NCBI GenBank assembly: GCA_903939515.1
Contig: CAJAHH010000073.1
Span: forward strand, 1 to 40,796
Direction of reading: 5' to 3'
Length of the DNA stretch: 40,796 bases
Origin: an uncultured Verrucomicrobiota bacterium
GTDB taxonomy: Bacteria; Verrucomicrobiota; Verrucomicrobiia; Limisphaerales; UBA9464
In this document: positions 1-7,468 of the stretch, piece after piece
Position numbering within the stretch: position 1 is the stretch's first letter
Layout of the letters: every line of letters starts with the position of its first letter
Notes under the pieces: model-generated
The model's database searches: none
What the model was told of the DNA's origin: nothing
Seen by the model: only the letters and a program-made list of their open reading frames with translations
Made by a program: the position numbers and the translations under genes

Positions 1-128
1 CGCATCAGAGATGCGAAGTGCTCCTTTTCGACATCGCCGAAGACGAGTTGTCGGTCCACCACGCGGGACATGCAGTGGTAGAAGCCGCTGGAGGCATCTG
101 GATGGGCTTTGAGGCGTCGAGTTCTCAT
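1..128 (-). CDS. REP-associated tyrosine transposase (RAYT), 5' end only
   Basis: The minus strand reads ATG at 128 and stays open to the window edge, giving 42 residues that begin MRTRRLKAHPDASSG. They continue with the FYHCMSRVVDRQLVFGD stretch and then EKEHFASLM. The Tyr-His-x-x-x-Arg segment followed by an Arg-Gln-Leu-Val-Phe-like strand is the N-terminal signature of the Y1/TnpA_REP family. These single-strand transposases act at repetitive extragenic palindromes (REPs). The HUH motif and catalytic Tyr would lie outside the window. A GAGG stands ten bases upstream of the ATG. The spacer to the divergent sugar isomerase holds an inverted pair of the dispersed AGGGACAGGCT repeat at 181-225, the arrangement expected for a RAYT beside its cognate REPs. 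The family call rests on a short N-terminal piece and recollection of verrucomicrobial homologues. Confidence 0.75.
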   Translation of the reverse strand, partial: MRTRRLKAHPDASSGFYHCMSRVVDRQLVFGDVEKEHFASLM

Positions 129-179
129 GAAGCGTCTGCCTCATGATTCGTTGCCTCTGGACGAGTTCTTTCGAAAAAA

Positions 180-225
180 GAGCCTGTCCCTTAAATGGTT
201 TTTGTTTTGACGGCAGGGACAGGCT
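180..225. repeat. Inverted pair of the dispersed GGGACAGGCT repeat beside the RAYT gene
   Basis: AGCCTGTCCCT at 181-191 (TTAAGGGACAGGCTC on the other strand, 180-194) faces AGGGACAGGCT at 215-225. The two are perfect 11-base inverted copies around a 23-base loop, so either strand could fold into a REP-like hairpin. The pair lies between the RAYT start at 128 and the isomerase start at 246. The same core recurs through the window. Confidence 0.8.
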
Positions 226-245
226 GTTTGTCTATGGGAGCACCG

Positions 246-1118
246 ATGAGACTTACGCGCCGATCCGCTATGACCACTGCAGCCTCTTTGGCTGCTGCCT
301 CCCTCTCTCAGCGTCTCGGGGCTGCTGACTCGGTCAGTGGCCTGCGGGGACGCATTCATCATTCCGTGTGCAAATGGTGCTATCCCAAGGTCTCTCTCGA
401 GGAGTTGGCCATTGCCGGCAAGGCCATGGGGCTCCAGTCCATCGAGTTGCTCGGCCCGGGTGAATGGGAGACGGTCAAAAAACACGGGCTGACCTGCGCA
501 ATCACCAGCAACCCGGTGAAGAATGGTCTTGGCGGTATCACCAAGGGTTTCAATCGGTTGGAGCATCACGATACCTTGGTGGCCGCCTACGAGGAATTGA
601 TCCCGCTGGCCGCCAAGGCAGGTCTGAAGAATGTGATTTGCTTCTCAGGCAATCGGGCTGGAATGGACGATGCATCTGGGCTCAAGAATTGTGCCACTGG
701 GTTGAAGCGGTTGATGGGGGTCTGTGAGCAAAATCAGGTGACGCTGGTAATGGAACTTTTGAACTCGCGCGTCGATCATGCGGACTACATGTGCGACAAG
801 TCCGCCTGGGGGGTGGCTCTTTGCAAGGAGATCGGCTCCGAGTCGTTCAAGCTCCTCTACGATATCTACCACATGCAGATCATGGAGGGGGATGTGATTG
901 CCACGATCCGCAAGCAAAACGCCTATTTTGCGCATTATCACACGGGTGGTGTTCCAGGGCGTCATGAGATCGATGAGACGCAGGAGCTGAATTATCCCGC
1001 TATCCTCAAGGCCATCGCTGACACGAGCTACAAGGGTTTTGTTGCCCAGGAATTTATACCGGCCCGTCCTGATGCACTGGGATCACTGAGGCAGGCGGTC
1101 CGTTTGTGTGATGTCTGA
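246..1118 (+). CDS. Exported sugar phosphate isomerase/epimerase (hydroxypyruvate-isomerase-like TIM barrel)
   Basis: This 290-residue protein belongs to the xylose-isomerase-like TIM-barrel family (AP_endonuc_2) and most resembles the hydroxypyruvate isomerase branch. The N-terminus MRLTRRSAMTTAASLAAAS resembles a twin-arginine-type export signal ending near LGAADS, so the enzyme is probably periplasmic. Family metal-ligand positions appear in order: Glu in VMELLNS, Asp in LLYDIYHMQ, His in AHYHTGG and Glu in VAQEFIP. The ATG at 246 is preferred over the in-frame ATGs at 195 and 234, because GGGAG at 236-240 sits five bases before it and the 195 start would run through the 215-225 repeat arm. 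Substrate cannot be read from the sequence; PVC bacteria carry many such paralogues for carbohydrate turnover. It stands alone on its strand. Confidence 0.85.
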   Translation: MRLTRRSAMTTAASLAAASLSQRLGAADSVSGLRGRIHHSVCKWCYPKVSLEELAIAGKAMGLQSIELLGPGEWETVKKHGLTCAITSNPVKNGLGGITKGFNRLEHHDTLVAAYEELIPLAAKAGLKNVICFSGNRAGMDDASGLKNCATGLKRLMGVCEQNQVTLVMELLNSRVDHADYMCDKSAWGVALCKEIGSESFKLLYDIYHMQIMEGDVIATIRKQNAYFAHYHTGGVPGRHEIDETQELNYPAILKAIADTSYKGFVAQEFIPARPDALGSLRQAVRLCDV

Positions 1119-1138
1119 GTCAGGCCAAGGCCTGATTC
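1117..1138 (+). terminator. Possible stem-loop at the end of the isomerase gene
   Basis: GAGTCAGGCC at 1117-1126 can pair with GGCCTGATTC at 1129-1138 (one G-T pair), starting inside the stop codon. There is no T run, so this may be an mRNA 3'-end hairpin rather than a classical terminator. Confidence 0.35.
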
Positions 1139-1215
1139 AAGAAATCGATGTTCTTTAGGTTTGAATCGAGGGTTGCCGGGGTTGGTTCAACGCCACCGGC
1201 ACAACCCGTGATCAA

Positions 1216-1308
1216 GATAAACTAGTTGGCAAGTCCGGGTTTTTAATTCTTGGGACGGCTAGTTTATCGCTAACACATCTGAAACCCGACGGTGGACGAC
1301 ACCGTTTT
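1216..1308 (+). other. Spacer with nested inverted repeats, possible structured RNA
   Basis: GATAAACTAG (1216-1225) is perfectly complementary to CTAGTTTATC (1259-1268). Inside this loop CGGGTTT (1236-1242) matches AAACCCG (1282-1288), giving a pseudoknot-like crossing arrangement. ACGGTG (1289-1294) and CACCGT (1300-1305) form a hairpin followed by TTT. The rest of 1139-1356 shows no gene. It could equally be the 3' region of ribBA on the other strand, or chance. Confidence 0.3.
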
Positions 1309-1356
1309 CCCGAATAGATGGATCAAAAATTTCCCACCTGACCGGAAGTAACCCGA

Positions 1357-2562
1357 TCAGAGCAGGTGGCCCATGCGGTCTCGTTTGGTTTTGAGGTAGC
1401 GCTCGTTGTCCGGATTGGGCACCACCCGAATGGGGAGTTGCTCGATGATCTCTAACCCATGCCCCTGCAAACCCACGACCTTCTTCGGATTGTTGGTCAA
1501 AAGGCGGATTTTCTTCACTCCCAGATCCGACAGCATTTGTGCCCCAAAGCCGTAATCTCTGAGGTCCATCGGGAAACCGAGCTGCAAATTGGCTTCGACG
1601 GTGTCCAAACCTTGCTCTTGTAGCTTGTAGGCTTTGATCTTGGCGCCAAGCCCTATGCCTCGCCCCTCCTGCCTCATGTAGAGAATTACCCCGCGACCTT
1701 CTTTCTCAATTCGCTCCATAGCCGCGTGCAACTGGGGGCCGCAGTCGCATCGGCGTGAACCAAAAACGTCTCCAGTCAGGCATTCGCTGTGCACCCGGAC
1801 CATAACCCCTTTTTTGCCGGATACTTCACCTTTCACCAGAGCCAAGTGCTCGGCTCCATCGACTTTGGACAAGTACAGGTGCAGCGTGAAATCACCGTAG
1901 TCGGTGGGCATGCGGATCGATTCAACTCGCTCGATGAGTCTTTCGGAATTCCGGCGGAATTGGATCAGCGATTCGATGGTGCAGATCTTGAGTTTGTGTT
2001 TCTTGGCGAAACGCAGCAGTTCTGGCAGACGGGCCATCGAGCCGTCATCATTCATGATTTCACAGATCACCCCTGCGGGTCGCAGGCCCGCCAGGGTGGC
2101 CAAATCAACGGCCGCCTCAGTATGTCCGGCTCGGCGCAGGACCCCTCCAGCCTTGGATCGCAAAGGGAAGATATGCCCGGGTTGGACGAGATCTGCGGGT
2201 GTGGCCGTTGGGTCCACCATGACTTGGATAGTCTTGGCTCGGTCGGCGGCGCTGATGCCGGTGCTGATGCCTTTGGCAGCATCGACGCTGACCTGGAAGT
2301 CGGTCTTATAAGCGTCGCGGTTCTGAACAACCATCTGTTCGATGCCCAGTTGCTTGAGTCGCTCTCCAACGGTCGGAACGCAGATCAGTCCTCGGCCATG
2401 TTTGGCCATGAAGTTGATCGCATCCGGGGTCACCTTTTCGGCAGCCAATACCAGATCACCCTCGTTTTCACGATCCTCGTCATCCACGACAACCACCATT
2501 TTGCCCAGGCGGATATCGCTGAGGACGGAGGGAATGTCGTGGAATGGGCCGGTCTTCTTCAT
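1357..2562 (-). CDS. ribBA: Bifunctional 3,4-dihydroxy-2-butanone-4-phosphate synthase / GTP cyclohydrolase II
   Basis: This 401-residue cytoplasmic enzyme supplies both precursors for riboflavin. RibB forms 3,4-dihydroxy-2-butanone 4-phosphate from ribulose 5-phosphate; RibA opens GTP. The N-terminal half carries the RibB acidic loop [13 protein letters not shown] and [11 protein letters not shown]. The C-terminal half carries the RibA zinc cysteines in [16 protein letters not shown] and the [13 protein letters not shown] loop, and the length is normal for the fusion. Both halves look catalytically intact, which is not always so for RibBA fusions. The ATG at 2562 gives the standard N-terminus. 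sufT ends 70 bases upstream on the same strand, so the two may be co-transcribed. I saw no FMN riboswitch upstream and no other rib genes in the window. Confidence 0.96.
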   Translation of the reverse strand: MKKTGPFHDIPSVLSDIRLGKMVVVVDDEDRENEGDLVLAAEKVTPDAINFMAKHGRGLICVPTVGERLKQLGIEQMVVQNRDAYKTDFQVSVDAAKGISTGISAADRAKTIQVMVDPTATPADLVQPGHIFPLRSKAGGVLRRAGHTEAAVDLATLAGLRPAGVICEIMNDDGSMARLPELLRFAKKHKLKICTIESLIQFRRNSERLIERVESIRMPTDYGDFTLHLYLSKVDGAEHLALVKGEVSGKKGVMVRVHSECLTGDVFGSRRCDCGPQLHAAMERIEKEGRGVILYMRQEGRGIGLGAKIKAYKLQEQGLDTVEANLQLGFPMDLRDYGFGAQMLSDLGVKKIRLLTNNPKKVVGLQGHGLEIIEQLPIRVVPNPDNERYLKTKRDRMGHLL

Positions 2563-2632
2563 GTCAGGCGATTAGTCACGGATGGGGGCGTGGCTTTGCG
2601 TGGTAGGGGTCTTGAGAAACCTGAGATCAGAG

Positions 2633-3175
2633 TTACTCGAGTCCTAGCAAGCGACGTCCTTCGGCGGTGATCATGCTTTGATGCCAGGGTGGGTCCCAGA
2701 CGATCTCAACCGATGCGTCTTCAACACCAGGCAGGGTGAGGATCTTTTGCTGGGCGTCACCGGCGATGGTGGCTCCCATACCGCACCCAGGAGCTGTGAG
2801 GGTCATCTTCACGAAGATCTTTTTGGTGCCGCTGGGGAGAAGCTCGATCCCCATGTCATAGACCAGTCCCAGATCGACGATGTTGACCGGGATTTCGGGA
2901 TCATAACAGCTACGGAGGGCTTCCCAGACTGATTTTTCGTCCGTATCACCGGTGACGGGTGCGGTCGATACCTCGGCGGAGGGAGTGATTCCCAAAGCGT
3001 CTGCATCTTTGGGCCCGATGCGGAATAGGCCGCCCATGGCGTGGACGGTGTAGGACCCACCGAGGGTCTGGGTGATGTCTACCTCGGTTCCCGCTGGAAG
3101 GGTGACGACATTGCCCGCAGGTATTTGGATCGCGTCGCAATCGCGGGAGAGAACGACGGTACTAACGGAATTCAT
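2633..3175 (-). CDS. sufT: SufT-like Fe-S cluster assembly protein (MIP18/DUF59)
   Basis: This 180-residue protein has a short N-terminal beta-rich part (to about residue 75) joined to a DUF59/MIP18 domain. The domain begins near SVWEALRSCYDPEIPVNIVDLGL and contains the conserved Cys of the TLTAPGCGMGATIA segment. The two-part layout matches the SufT branch of the SUF iron-sulfur system, which helps mature Fe-S proteins; stand-alone paralogues such as PaaD lack the N-terminal part. It is normally found beside sufBCDS, but here its only same-strand neighbour is ribBA, 70 bases downstream. The start at 3175 is the first ATG, and no better start is seen. The exact role in cluster transfer is inferred from the family. 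Confidence 0.85.
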   Translation of the reverse strand: MNSVSTVVLSRDCDAIQIPAGNVVTLPAGTEVDITQTLGGSYTVHAMGGLFRIGPKDADALGITPSAEVSTAPVTGDTDEKSVWEALRSCYDPEIPVNIVDLGLVYDMGIELLPSGTKKIFVKMTLTAPGCGMGATIAGDAQQKILTLPGVEDASVEIVWDPPWHQSMITAEGRRLLGLE

Positions 3176-3224
3176 GGCGGGTGCAAACTAGCGCGGAGTC
3201 CGCGAAAGAGAAGTCAAAGGTCGA

Positions 3225-3238
3225 TAAGGGACAGGCTC
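3225..3238 (+). repeat. Dispersed repeat copy TAAGGGACAGGCTC
   Basis: Fourteen-base match to the dispersed repeat, same orientation as the next copy 128 bases downstream. It lies in the sufT upstream spacer. Confidence 0.75.
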
Positions 3239-3352
3239 CTATTCAGCGCCTTGCTGGGGTGATGAGGGGTGATGGGCCTATGTTGCCTGAGTTCAAGGCG
3301 TGTTGTTCTGCGGCGGTCAGAGATTTGTGCGCTCGAGGAATCTGTGGCTTGA

Positions 3353-3366
3353 TTAGGGACAGGCTC
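3353..3366 (+). repeat. Dispersed repeat copy TTAGGGACAGGCTC
   Basis: Exact copy of the 14-base form also seen at 7273 and 12922. It is followed by TTCTTTT. Confidence 0.8.
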
Positions 3367-3510
3367 TTCTTTTGGCCGGATGTTTGTTAAAAGATCATCG
3401 CCGGGGCTTTCAAGACTCGGATCCCCAATTCGGTTGCTGCTGCGGTTGAGTTTCGATGCTTTGGATTCGGGGGAGGGGCGATTCAAATGACGGTTCAAGA
3501 TAGAAAACTT

Positions 3511-3539
3511 TTGACAGATTGGGTCCCGCCGCGGATTAA
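3511..3539 (+). promoter_or_regulatory. Probable sigma-70-type promoter for the S-box operon
   Basis: TTGACA (3511-3516) is a perfect -35 box, with GATTAA (3534-3539) after a 17-base spacer as a weak -10 box. Transcription would start around 3546, about 20 bases before the riboswitch P1 stem, which is a sensible position. Confidence 0.5.
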
Positions 3540-3563
3540 CTAGCCCTGCTGCAGGTAACTGTA

Positions 3564-3690
3564 GCGCTCATCCAGAGTGGCAGAGGGTACGGCCCGATGA
3601 AGCCACGGCAACCGGTGGAGCTGACGTGCTCGACGGCCAGGTGCCAAATCCGGTCGGAACTACAAAGTTCCGGCGAAGATGAGAAGCGTC
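3564..3690 (+). promoter_or_regulatory. SAM-I (S-box) riboswitch
   Basis: The leader contains the S-box core in order. The P1 5' arm CTCATC (3567-3572) is followed by AGAGTGGCAGAGGG and then GGCCCGATGAAGCC with CGGCAACC (3591-3613). Next come GGTGCCAAATCC (3640-3651), a GGAACTACAAAGTTCC hairpin (3656-3671) and the P1 3' arm GATGAG (3678-3683). The kink-turn/J-region bases and the pseudoknot-forming loop are recognisable, so this is a SAM-I aptamer rather than SAM-II, III or IV. It is followed by an intrinsic terminator, the usual off-switch layout in which S-adenosylmethionine stops transcription. The regulated genes would be the threonine-synthase-like enzyme at 3800 and the sulfur carrier at 5104. 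Confidence 0.95.
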
Positions 3691-3704
3691 GGCTCCCTAG
3701 GAGA

Positions 3705-3733
3705 CCCCTTCTCGCTTTGCGGAAGGGGTTTTT
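3705..3733 (+). terminator. Riboswitch-controlled intrinsic terminator
   Basis: CCCCTTC (3705-3711) pairs with GAAGGGG (3722-3728), followed by five T (3729-3733). It sits just after the S-box aptamer and 67 bases before the first gene, as expected for the expression platform. Confidence 0.9.
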
Positions 3734-3799
3734 ATATGCCCCCACCGCGTCGGTTTCTTGGATGTGCGCTGATCGGTTGCCGCGGCGGTTATTTTTCTT

Positions 3800-5059
3800 A
3801 TGAGCCAGAGCAACGGATTCATGAAGGCACTGAAGTGCCGGGAGTGCGGACGAGAATACCCCCTGGGGGCCACACATGTTTGCGAGTTCGATTTTGGACC
3901 GCTGGAAGTGGCTTATGACTACGAGCGCATCCGCCAGAGTCTCACCAGGGAAACGATTTGCTCGCGTCCCCAGAACATGTGGCGCTATCGGGAACTCCTC
4001 CCGATTGCCGGCGAACCGACGGTCGGAGCCAAGGTAGGCTACACCCCATTAATTAAGGCAGATCGTCTAGCAGCTCGGCTGGGGATCCGCGAATTGTGGA
4101 TTAAGAATGATGCGGTCAACTATCCGACGCTGTCCTTCAAGGACCGCGTGGTGAGCGTTGCTCTGAGTCGTTCCGTGGAACTTGGATTCAAGACCGTCGC
4201 CTGCGCGTCCACGGGCAATCTGGCTAATTCGGTGGCGGCCAATGCCGCGGCCGCGGGGCTCCAGTGCTACGTTTTCATTCCCTCGGACCTAGAGCAGGGC
4301 AAGGTTGTCAACTCTCTGGTCTACGGGGCGAATGTCGTCGCGATCCGGGGACATTATGACGAGGTGAACCGGTTGTGTGCGGAGATCGCCGGCAAGTATG
4401 GATGGGCGTTTGTGAACGTTAATATGAGGCCCTATTACGCGGAGGGATCCAAGAGCATGGGCTTCGAGATCCAAGAGCAGTTAGGGTGGCAGATTCCGGA
4501 ACACACGGTGGTCTGCATGGCTTCCGGTTCCTTGCTGACTAAAATCCATAAGAGCTATCAGGAGTTTTCCAAGCTGGGATTGGTCCAGAGTCATGGGTGG
4601 AAAATCCACGGAGCCCAAGCCACGGGTTGCTCTCCGATCACAACTGCACAGAAAGCTGGGTTGGATTTCTTCAAGCCGGTGAAGCCCAATACCATTGCCA
4701 AGTCGTTGGCGATTGGGACTCCCGCCGACGGCTTCTATGCACTGAAGGTTATGAAAGAGACTGGCGGCCACAGTGACGATGTCTCGGATGACGAAATTCG
4801 TGAGGGCATTCGGATGCTCGCAGAAACAGAGGGAATCTTCGCAGAGACTGCCGGCGGTGTTACCGTGGGTGTGGCCAAGAAGCTCATCGCCCAAGGCAAG
4901 ATCCCGGCCGATTCCAGCGCAGTGTTGTGCATTACTGGCAACGGCCTCAAGACGTTGGAAGCCATGCTTGGGCATTGCGGTGAGTCCCGGGTTATCAAGC
5001 CGAGCCTCCGGGAATTTGAGGCGCTGTTGGCCTCAGATCAGGCTGAGGTGGCGGGTTAA
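3800..5059 (+). CDS. thrC: Threonine-synthase-like PLP enzyme under SAM riboswitch control
   Basis: This 419-residue fold-type II PLP enzyme has the PLP lysine at K114 in PTLSFKDRVV and the phosphate-binding loop ASTGNLANSV near 136-145. An N-terminal zinc-ribbon-like segment has C13, C16 and C28, but the expected fourth cysteine is replaced (HVCEFDFGP). It belongs to the long threonine-synthase branch starting 'CRECGREYPLG', annotated as converting O-phosphohomoserine to threonine. Two context facts argue for a different or extra role: a SAM-I riboswitch and terminator sit upstream, and a ThiS/MoaD-type carrier ending in Gly-Gly follows 44 bases later. I infer that it may use O-phosphohomoserine with a carrier thiocarboxylate to make homocysteine. 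Plain threonine synthase remains the conservative call. An alternative start is the ATG at 3821. Confidence 0.88.
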   Translation: MSQSNGFMKALKCRECGREYPLGATHVCEFDFGPLEVAYDYERIRQSLTRETICSRPQNMWRYRELLPIAGEPTVGAKVGYTPLIKADRLAARLGIRELWIKNDAVNYPTLSFKDRVVSVALSRSVELGFKTVACASTGNLANSVAANAAAAGLQCYVFIPSDLEQGKVVNSLVYGANVVAIRGHYDEVNRLCAEIAGKYGWAFVNVNMRPYYAEGSKSMGFEIQEQLGWQIPEHTVVCMASGSLLTKIHKSYQEFSKLGLVQSHGWKIHGAQATGCSPITTAQKAGLDFFKPVKPNTIAKSLAIGTPADGFYALKVMKETGGHSDDVSDDEIREGIRMLAETEGIFAETAGGVTVGVAKKLIAQGKIPADSSAVLCITGNGLKTLEAMLGHCGESRVIKPSLREFEALLASDQAEVAG

Positions 5060-5103
5060 CGCTAATCGGGCTTCAATTGAGTTTTTTTTGATGATCCAAG
5101 GCC

Positions 5104-5376
5104 ATGGTTGAAGTTTTGATCCCGCCTCAACTCCGTCGACTGTGTGATGGTGAAGAGGCGGTCGAAGTCGGGCCCGGAACCCTTGGGGAGGTGCTCCTGC
5201 AATTGCAGCAGCGCTTCAATGGGATTTATGACCGACTGTGCCAGCCCGACGGTAGGGTCCGTGGTTCCGTTCTGGTTCTCGTTAATGACGAGGATGTCCG
5301 GTTTCTTCGGGAGCTTCAGACGCCCGTGTGCTCCGGAGATTCGGTGCGTCTGATACCCGCCTTTGCAGGCGGTTAA
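5104..5376 (+). CDS. ThiS/MoaD-family sulfur carrier protein
   Basis: This 90-residue beta-grasp protein ends in RLIPAFAGG. The exposed C-terminal Gly-Gly is the site that E1-like enzymes (MoeB/ThiF type) adenylate and convert to a thiocarboxylate. The hydrophobic pattern, with VEVGPGTLGEVLLQL, LVLVNDEDV and SGDSVRLIP, matches MoaD/ThiS/CysO. It follows the threonine-synthase-like gene by 44 bases with no terminator between, so it should share the S-box leader. Known relatives feed molybdopterin (MoaD), thiamine (ThiS), cysteine (CysO) or homocysteine (HcyS) synthesis. The partner here favours an amino-acid role, but no activating enzyme or Mec-type peptidase is in the window. The ATG at 5104 has AAGG a few bases upstream. 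Confidence 0.85.
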   Translation: MVEVLIPPQLRRLCDGEEAVEVGPGTLGEVLLQLQQRFNGIYDRLCQPDGRVRGSVLVLVNDEDVRFLRELQTPVCSGDSVRLIPAFAGG

Positions 5377-5459
5377 GGCTCGTGGGTCCTGTTCAGAGAT
5401 CGGCCGTAGGTTCGCCCGAAATTCACCAAGACTCGCTGTCTGATCTTTCGCTGCCTGAC

Positions 5460-6050
5460 CTACATGTCTTGAAGATACAGGTGGCGGTTTCGCCAAAGGT
5501 AAGTGGCGCCGCTGTAAAGGGTGAGGGTCACGGCAACCCATTGAGTGGCTTGTGCAAACGTGACAATCCAGGGCCTACCCAACACGGGCCAAGCGAAGAG
5601 TGCTTCGCCGACGGATCCCCATTGCGGGTAGCTCATGACCAAGAGGGTGGCCAAGATGGTGGTGATTTGGGATACCGTCTTGTGTTTGCCGAGTCGCTCG
5701 GCGGCCAAAACAACATTCTTGGAGGCCGCCAGCAGGCGCAGTCCGGTGATAGCCAGTTCTCGGCCAACAATCACCGCGACCATCCAGGCTTCGATTTGTC
5801 TGAGTTCGATGAAGGCGATGAAGGCAGAACAGGTGAGAATCTTGTCCGCCAACGGGTCCATGAGCGTTCCGAAGGCAGTGATCAACTTGCGCTCACGGGC
5901 AATTTTTCCATCCAGGAAGTCGGTGAGACTTGCCAGGCCGAAGAGAACCAAAGCCCAAGAGCGATTTCCTGGAAACGGTGCAAATGCTGCCACCCAAAAC
6001 AATCCCGTCAGCGCGAAACGGGAGACAGTCAATTGGTTGGGGAGATTCAT
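5460..6050 (-). CDS. pgsA: CDP-diacylglycerol--glycerol-3-phosphate 3-phosphatidyltransferase
   Basis: This 196-residue inner-membrane enzyme makes phosphatidylglycerol phosphate from CDP-diacylglycerol and glycerol 3-phosphate. The CDP-alcohol phosphotransferase signature is complete: D44, D47-G48, A51-R52, G61, D65 and D69 in SLTDFLDGKIAR...GTLMDPLAD, with the expected spacing. Several hydrophobic segments (about residues 10-30, 33-47, 70-100 and 140-180) fit the multi-pass fold, and the length is typical. It follows hisC by 34 bases on the same strand and may be translated from the same transcript, although the two pathways are unrelated. Its end faces the sulfur-carrier gene across an 83-base convergent spacer. 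Confidence 0.93.
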   Translation of the reverse strand: MNLPNQLTVSRFALTGLFWVAAFAPFPGNRSWALVLFGLASLTDFLDGKIARERKLITAFGTLMDPLADKILTCSAFIAFIELRQIEAWMVAVIVGRELAITGLRLLAASKNVVLAAERLGKHKTVSQITTILATLLVMSYPQWGSVGEALFAWPVLGRPWIVTFAQATQWVAVTLTLYSGATYLWRNRHLYLQDM

Positions 6051-6084
6051 CGGCGGGTTTAGTGCGTCGTGAGGTTCTATAACC

Positions 6085-7233
6085 TCAGTGAGTGGTCTTC
6101 AATACTGACAAGCTGCGGATGGTTTTCAGAAGGGTGTCTATTTCCGAATTGGACCCGATTGTGATCCGCAGAAATAATTCCAGATCGGGAGAGGCGAACC
6201 ACCGGACCAGGATTTTTTTCCGGCGCAGGTCTTCCAGCCACTGGCGCGCCGGCGGTCCCGGTGGTCGAGCCAAAATGAAGTTTGTCTGAGAGGGCAGAAC
6301 ATTCCAACCCAAACCGGTCAATCCCTCTGCCAATCGACTCCGAGAGTCGGTGACACGCCGGAAGTTGCGCTGGTAATAAGAAAGGCTTTTCAGTGTGGCG
6401 GATGCCGCGATTTGGCCCAGACCGTTAACGTTGTAGCTATCTCGAATTCGGTGGAGCGCAGCGATCAATTCGGGATGGCCGACCCAGTAGCCGATCCGTT
6501 GGAAGCACAACGAATAAGCCTTTGAGAAGGTTCTAGAAATAATCACATGGGGATGCTTGAGACAGAGCTCCAAGGCGTTTTCGTTTGCGAAGTCCACGTA
6601 GGCTTCGTCCAAGACCACCACCCCTTTCATGGCGCTACACAGGGCATCCAGCTCGAGGGTAGAGTATCCGCGACCACTCGGTGCATTCGGGGTGGTGACG
6701 AAGGTCAGTGCAGCCTGAAAGTCCCAACGCTTGCCGCGACGCAGCTGGGGAACCGAGGGGATTCCAAAATCGCCCAATAGCGGGACGGAATGTGGGGTAG
6801 CTCCATGCGTTTCGGCCAGCACGGGGTATAGCGAATAGCTGGGCCAAAAATATTGGACCCGGCTTTTGGAAGACTCACTCGATGCGGAATCTCCGTTGGT
6901 AGCTGGCTCCACGAAGGCACGGACACCCAGGGCCAGCAATTCGTCCGAGCCGTTTCCGATGATGATCTGATCGGGTGAGCACTGGTGCAGGTCAGCCAGT
7001 TGTTCTCGGAGCAATTGAGCCGAGGGGTTGGGGTACAACCTCATTCGGCCGTCAATCGCCGCTCGCATGGCCGATAAAACCTTGGGTGACGGCGGGTAGG
7101 GGTTCTCGTTGGTATTGAGTTTGATCAACCCTTTCACCTTGGGTTGTTCACCCGGCACATAGGCATGCAACTCGCGAACCAAGGGGCGAACCAACTTGGC
7201 TGGCGATCCGTTGCGATAGGAATGTTTTGGCAC
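6085..7233 (-). CDS. hisC: Histidinol-phosphate aminotransferase
   Basis: This 382-residue class-II-like aminotransferase (fold type I, PLP) carries out the glutamate-dependent transamination of histidine synthesis. Visible features are the N-terminal LNTNENPYPPSP substrate loop, the GNGSDELL phosphate-binding turn near residue 95, the VLDEAYVDF strand near 208-215 and the PLP lysine K238 in ISRTFSKAYSL. The C-terminal LFLRITIGS is also typical. A short polar insertion (about 112-124, Ser-rich) is slightly unusual. No other his genes are nearby. The 346-base spacer upstream contains three copies of the dispersed repeat, the closest 40 bases from the ATG, so one of them may lie within the hisC leader or promoter. 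Confidence 0.93.
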   Translation of the reverse strand: MPKHSYRNGSPAKLVRPLVRELHAYVPGEQPKVKGLIKLNTNENPYPPSPKVLSAMRAAIDGRMRLYPNPSAQLLREQLADLHQCSPDQIIIGNGSDELLALGVRAFVEPATNGDSASSESSKSRVQYFWPSYSLYPVLAETHGATPHSVPLLGDFGIPSVPQLRRGKRWDFQAALTFVTTPNAPSGRGYSTLELDALCSAMKGVVVLDEAYVDFANENALELCLKHPHVIISRTFSKAYSLCFQRIGYWVGHPELIAALHRIRDSYNVNGLGQIAASATLKSLSYYQRNFRRVTDSRSRLAEGLTGLGWNVLPSQTNFILARPPGPPARQWLEDLRRKKILVRWFASPDLELFLRITIGSNSEIDTLLKTIRSLSVLKTTH

Positions 7234-7272
7234 AGCGATTTGGACCGGAACAGCTGAGCGGCAGCGACCGGC

Positions 7273-7286
7273 TTAGGGACAGGCTC
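7273..7286 (+). repeat. Dispersed repeat copy TTAGGGACAGGCTC
   Basis: Exact 14-base copy, 40 bases upstream of the hisC start codon. First of three direct copies. Confidence 0.8.
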
Positions 7287-7366
7287 TTAGCATTCGATCC
7301 CGTTCTGCCAAAGGACAATCTCTGAGGATCCGGCACGATGGGTCAGTTTGTATGGGGTACCACCGC

Positions 7367-7381
7367 TCAAGGGACAGGCTC
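7367..7381 (+). repeat. Dispersed repeat copy TCAAGGGACAGGCTC
   Basis: Second of three direct copies. It differs from the 15-base consensus only at the second base. Confidence 0.8.
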
Positions 7382-7468
7382 ATGAGACTGGCTATTGCGA
7401 CCGGAAAACGGTCCTGGAGGGGAATGTGATGGTACTCATTGCAAAGGGGAGCCAGACGGACTCCAGAG

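Larger units (their letters stand above)
3176..3510. other. Non-coding spacer between sufT and the S-box leader
   Basis: No reading frame here looks like a gene. The stretch holds two direct copies of the dispersed GGGACAGGCTC repeat (3225-3238 and 3353-3366) and presumably the sufT promoter. Nothing else is recognised. Confidence 0.6.

Noticed and set aside
645-965. Long antisense frames such as those opposite the isomerase, gcvP, pyc and the RCC1 gene
   Set aside because: They are frames on the other strand of well-supported genes in GC-rich DNA, without recognisable protein families.
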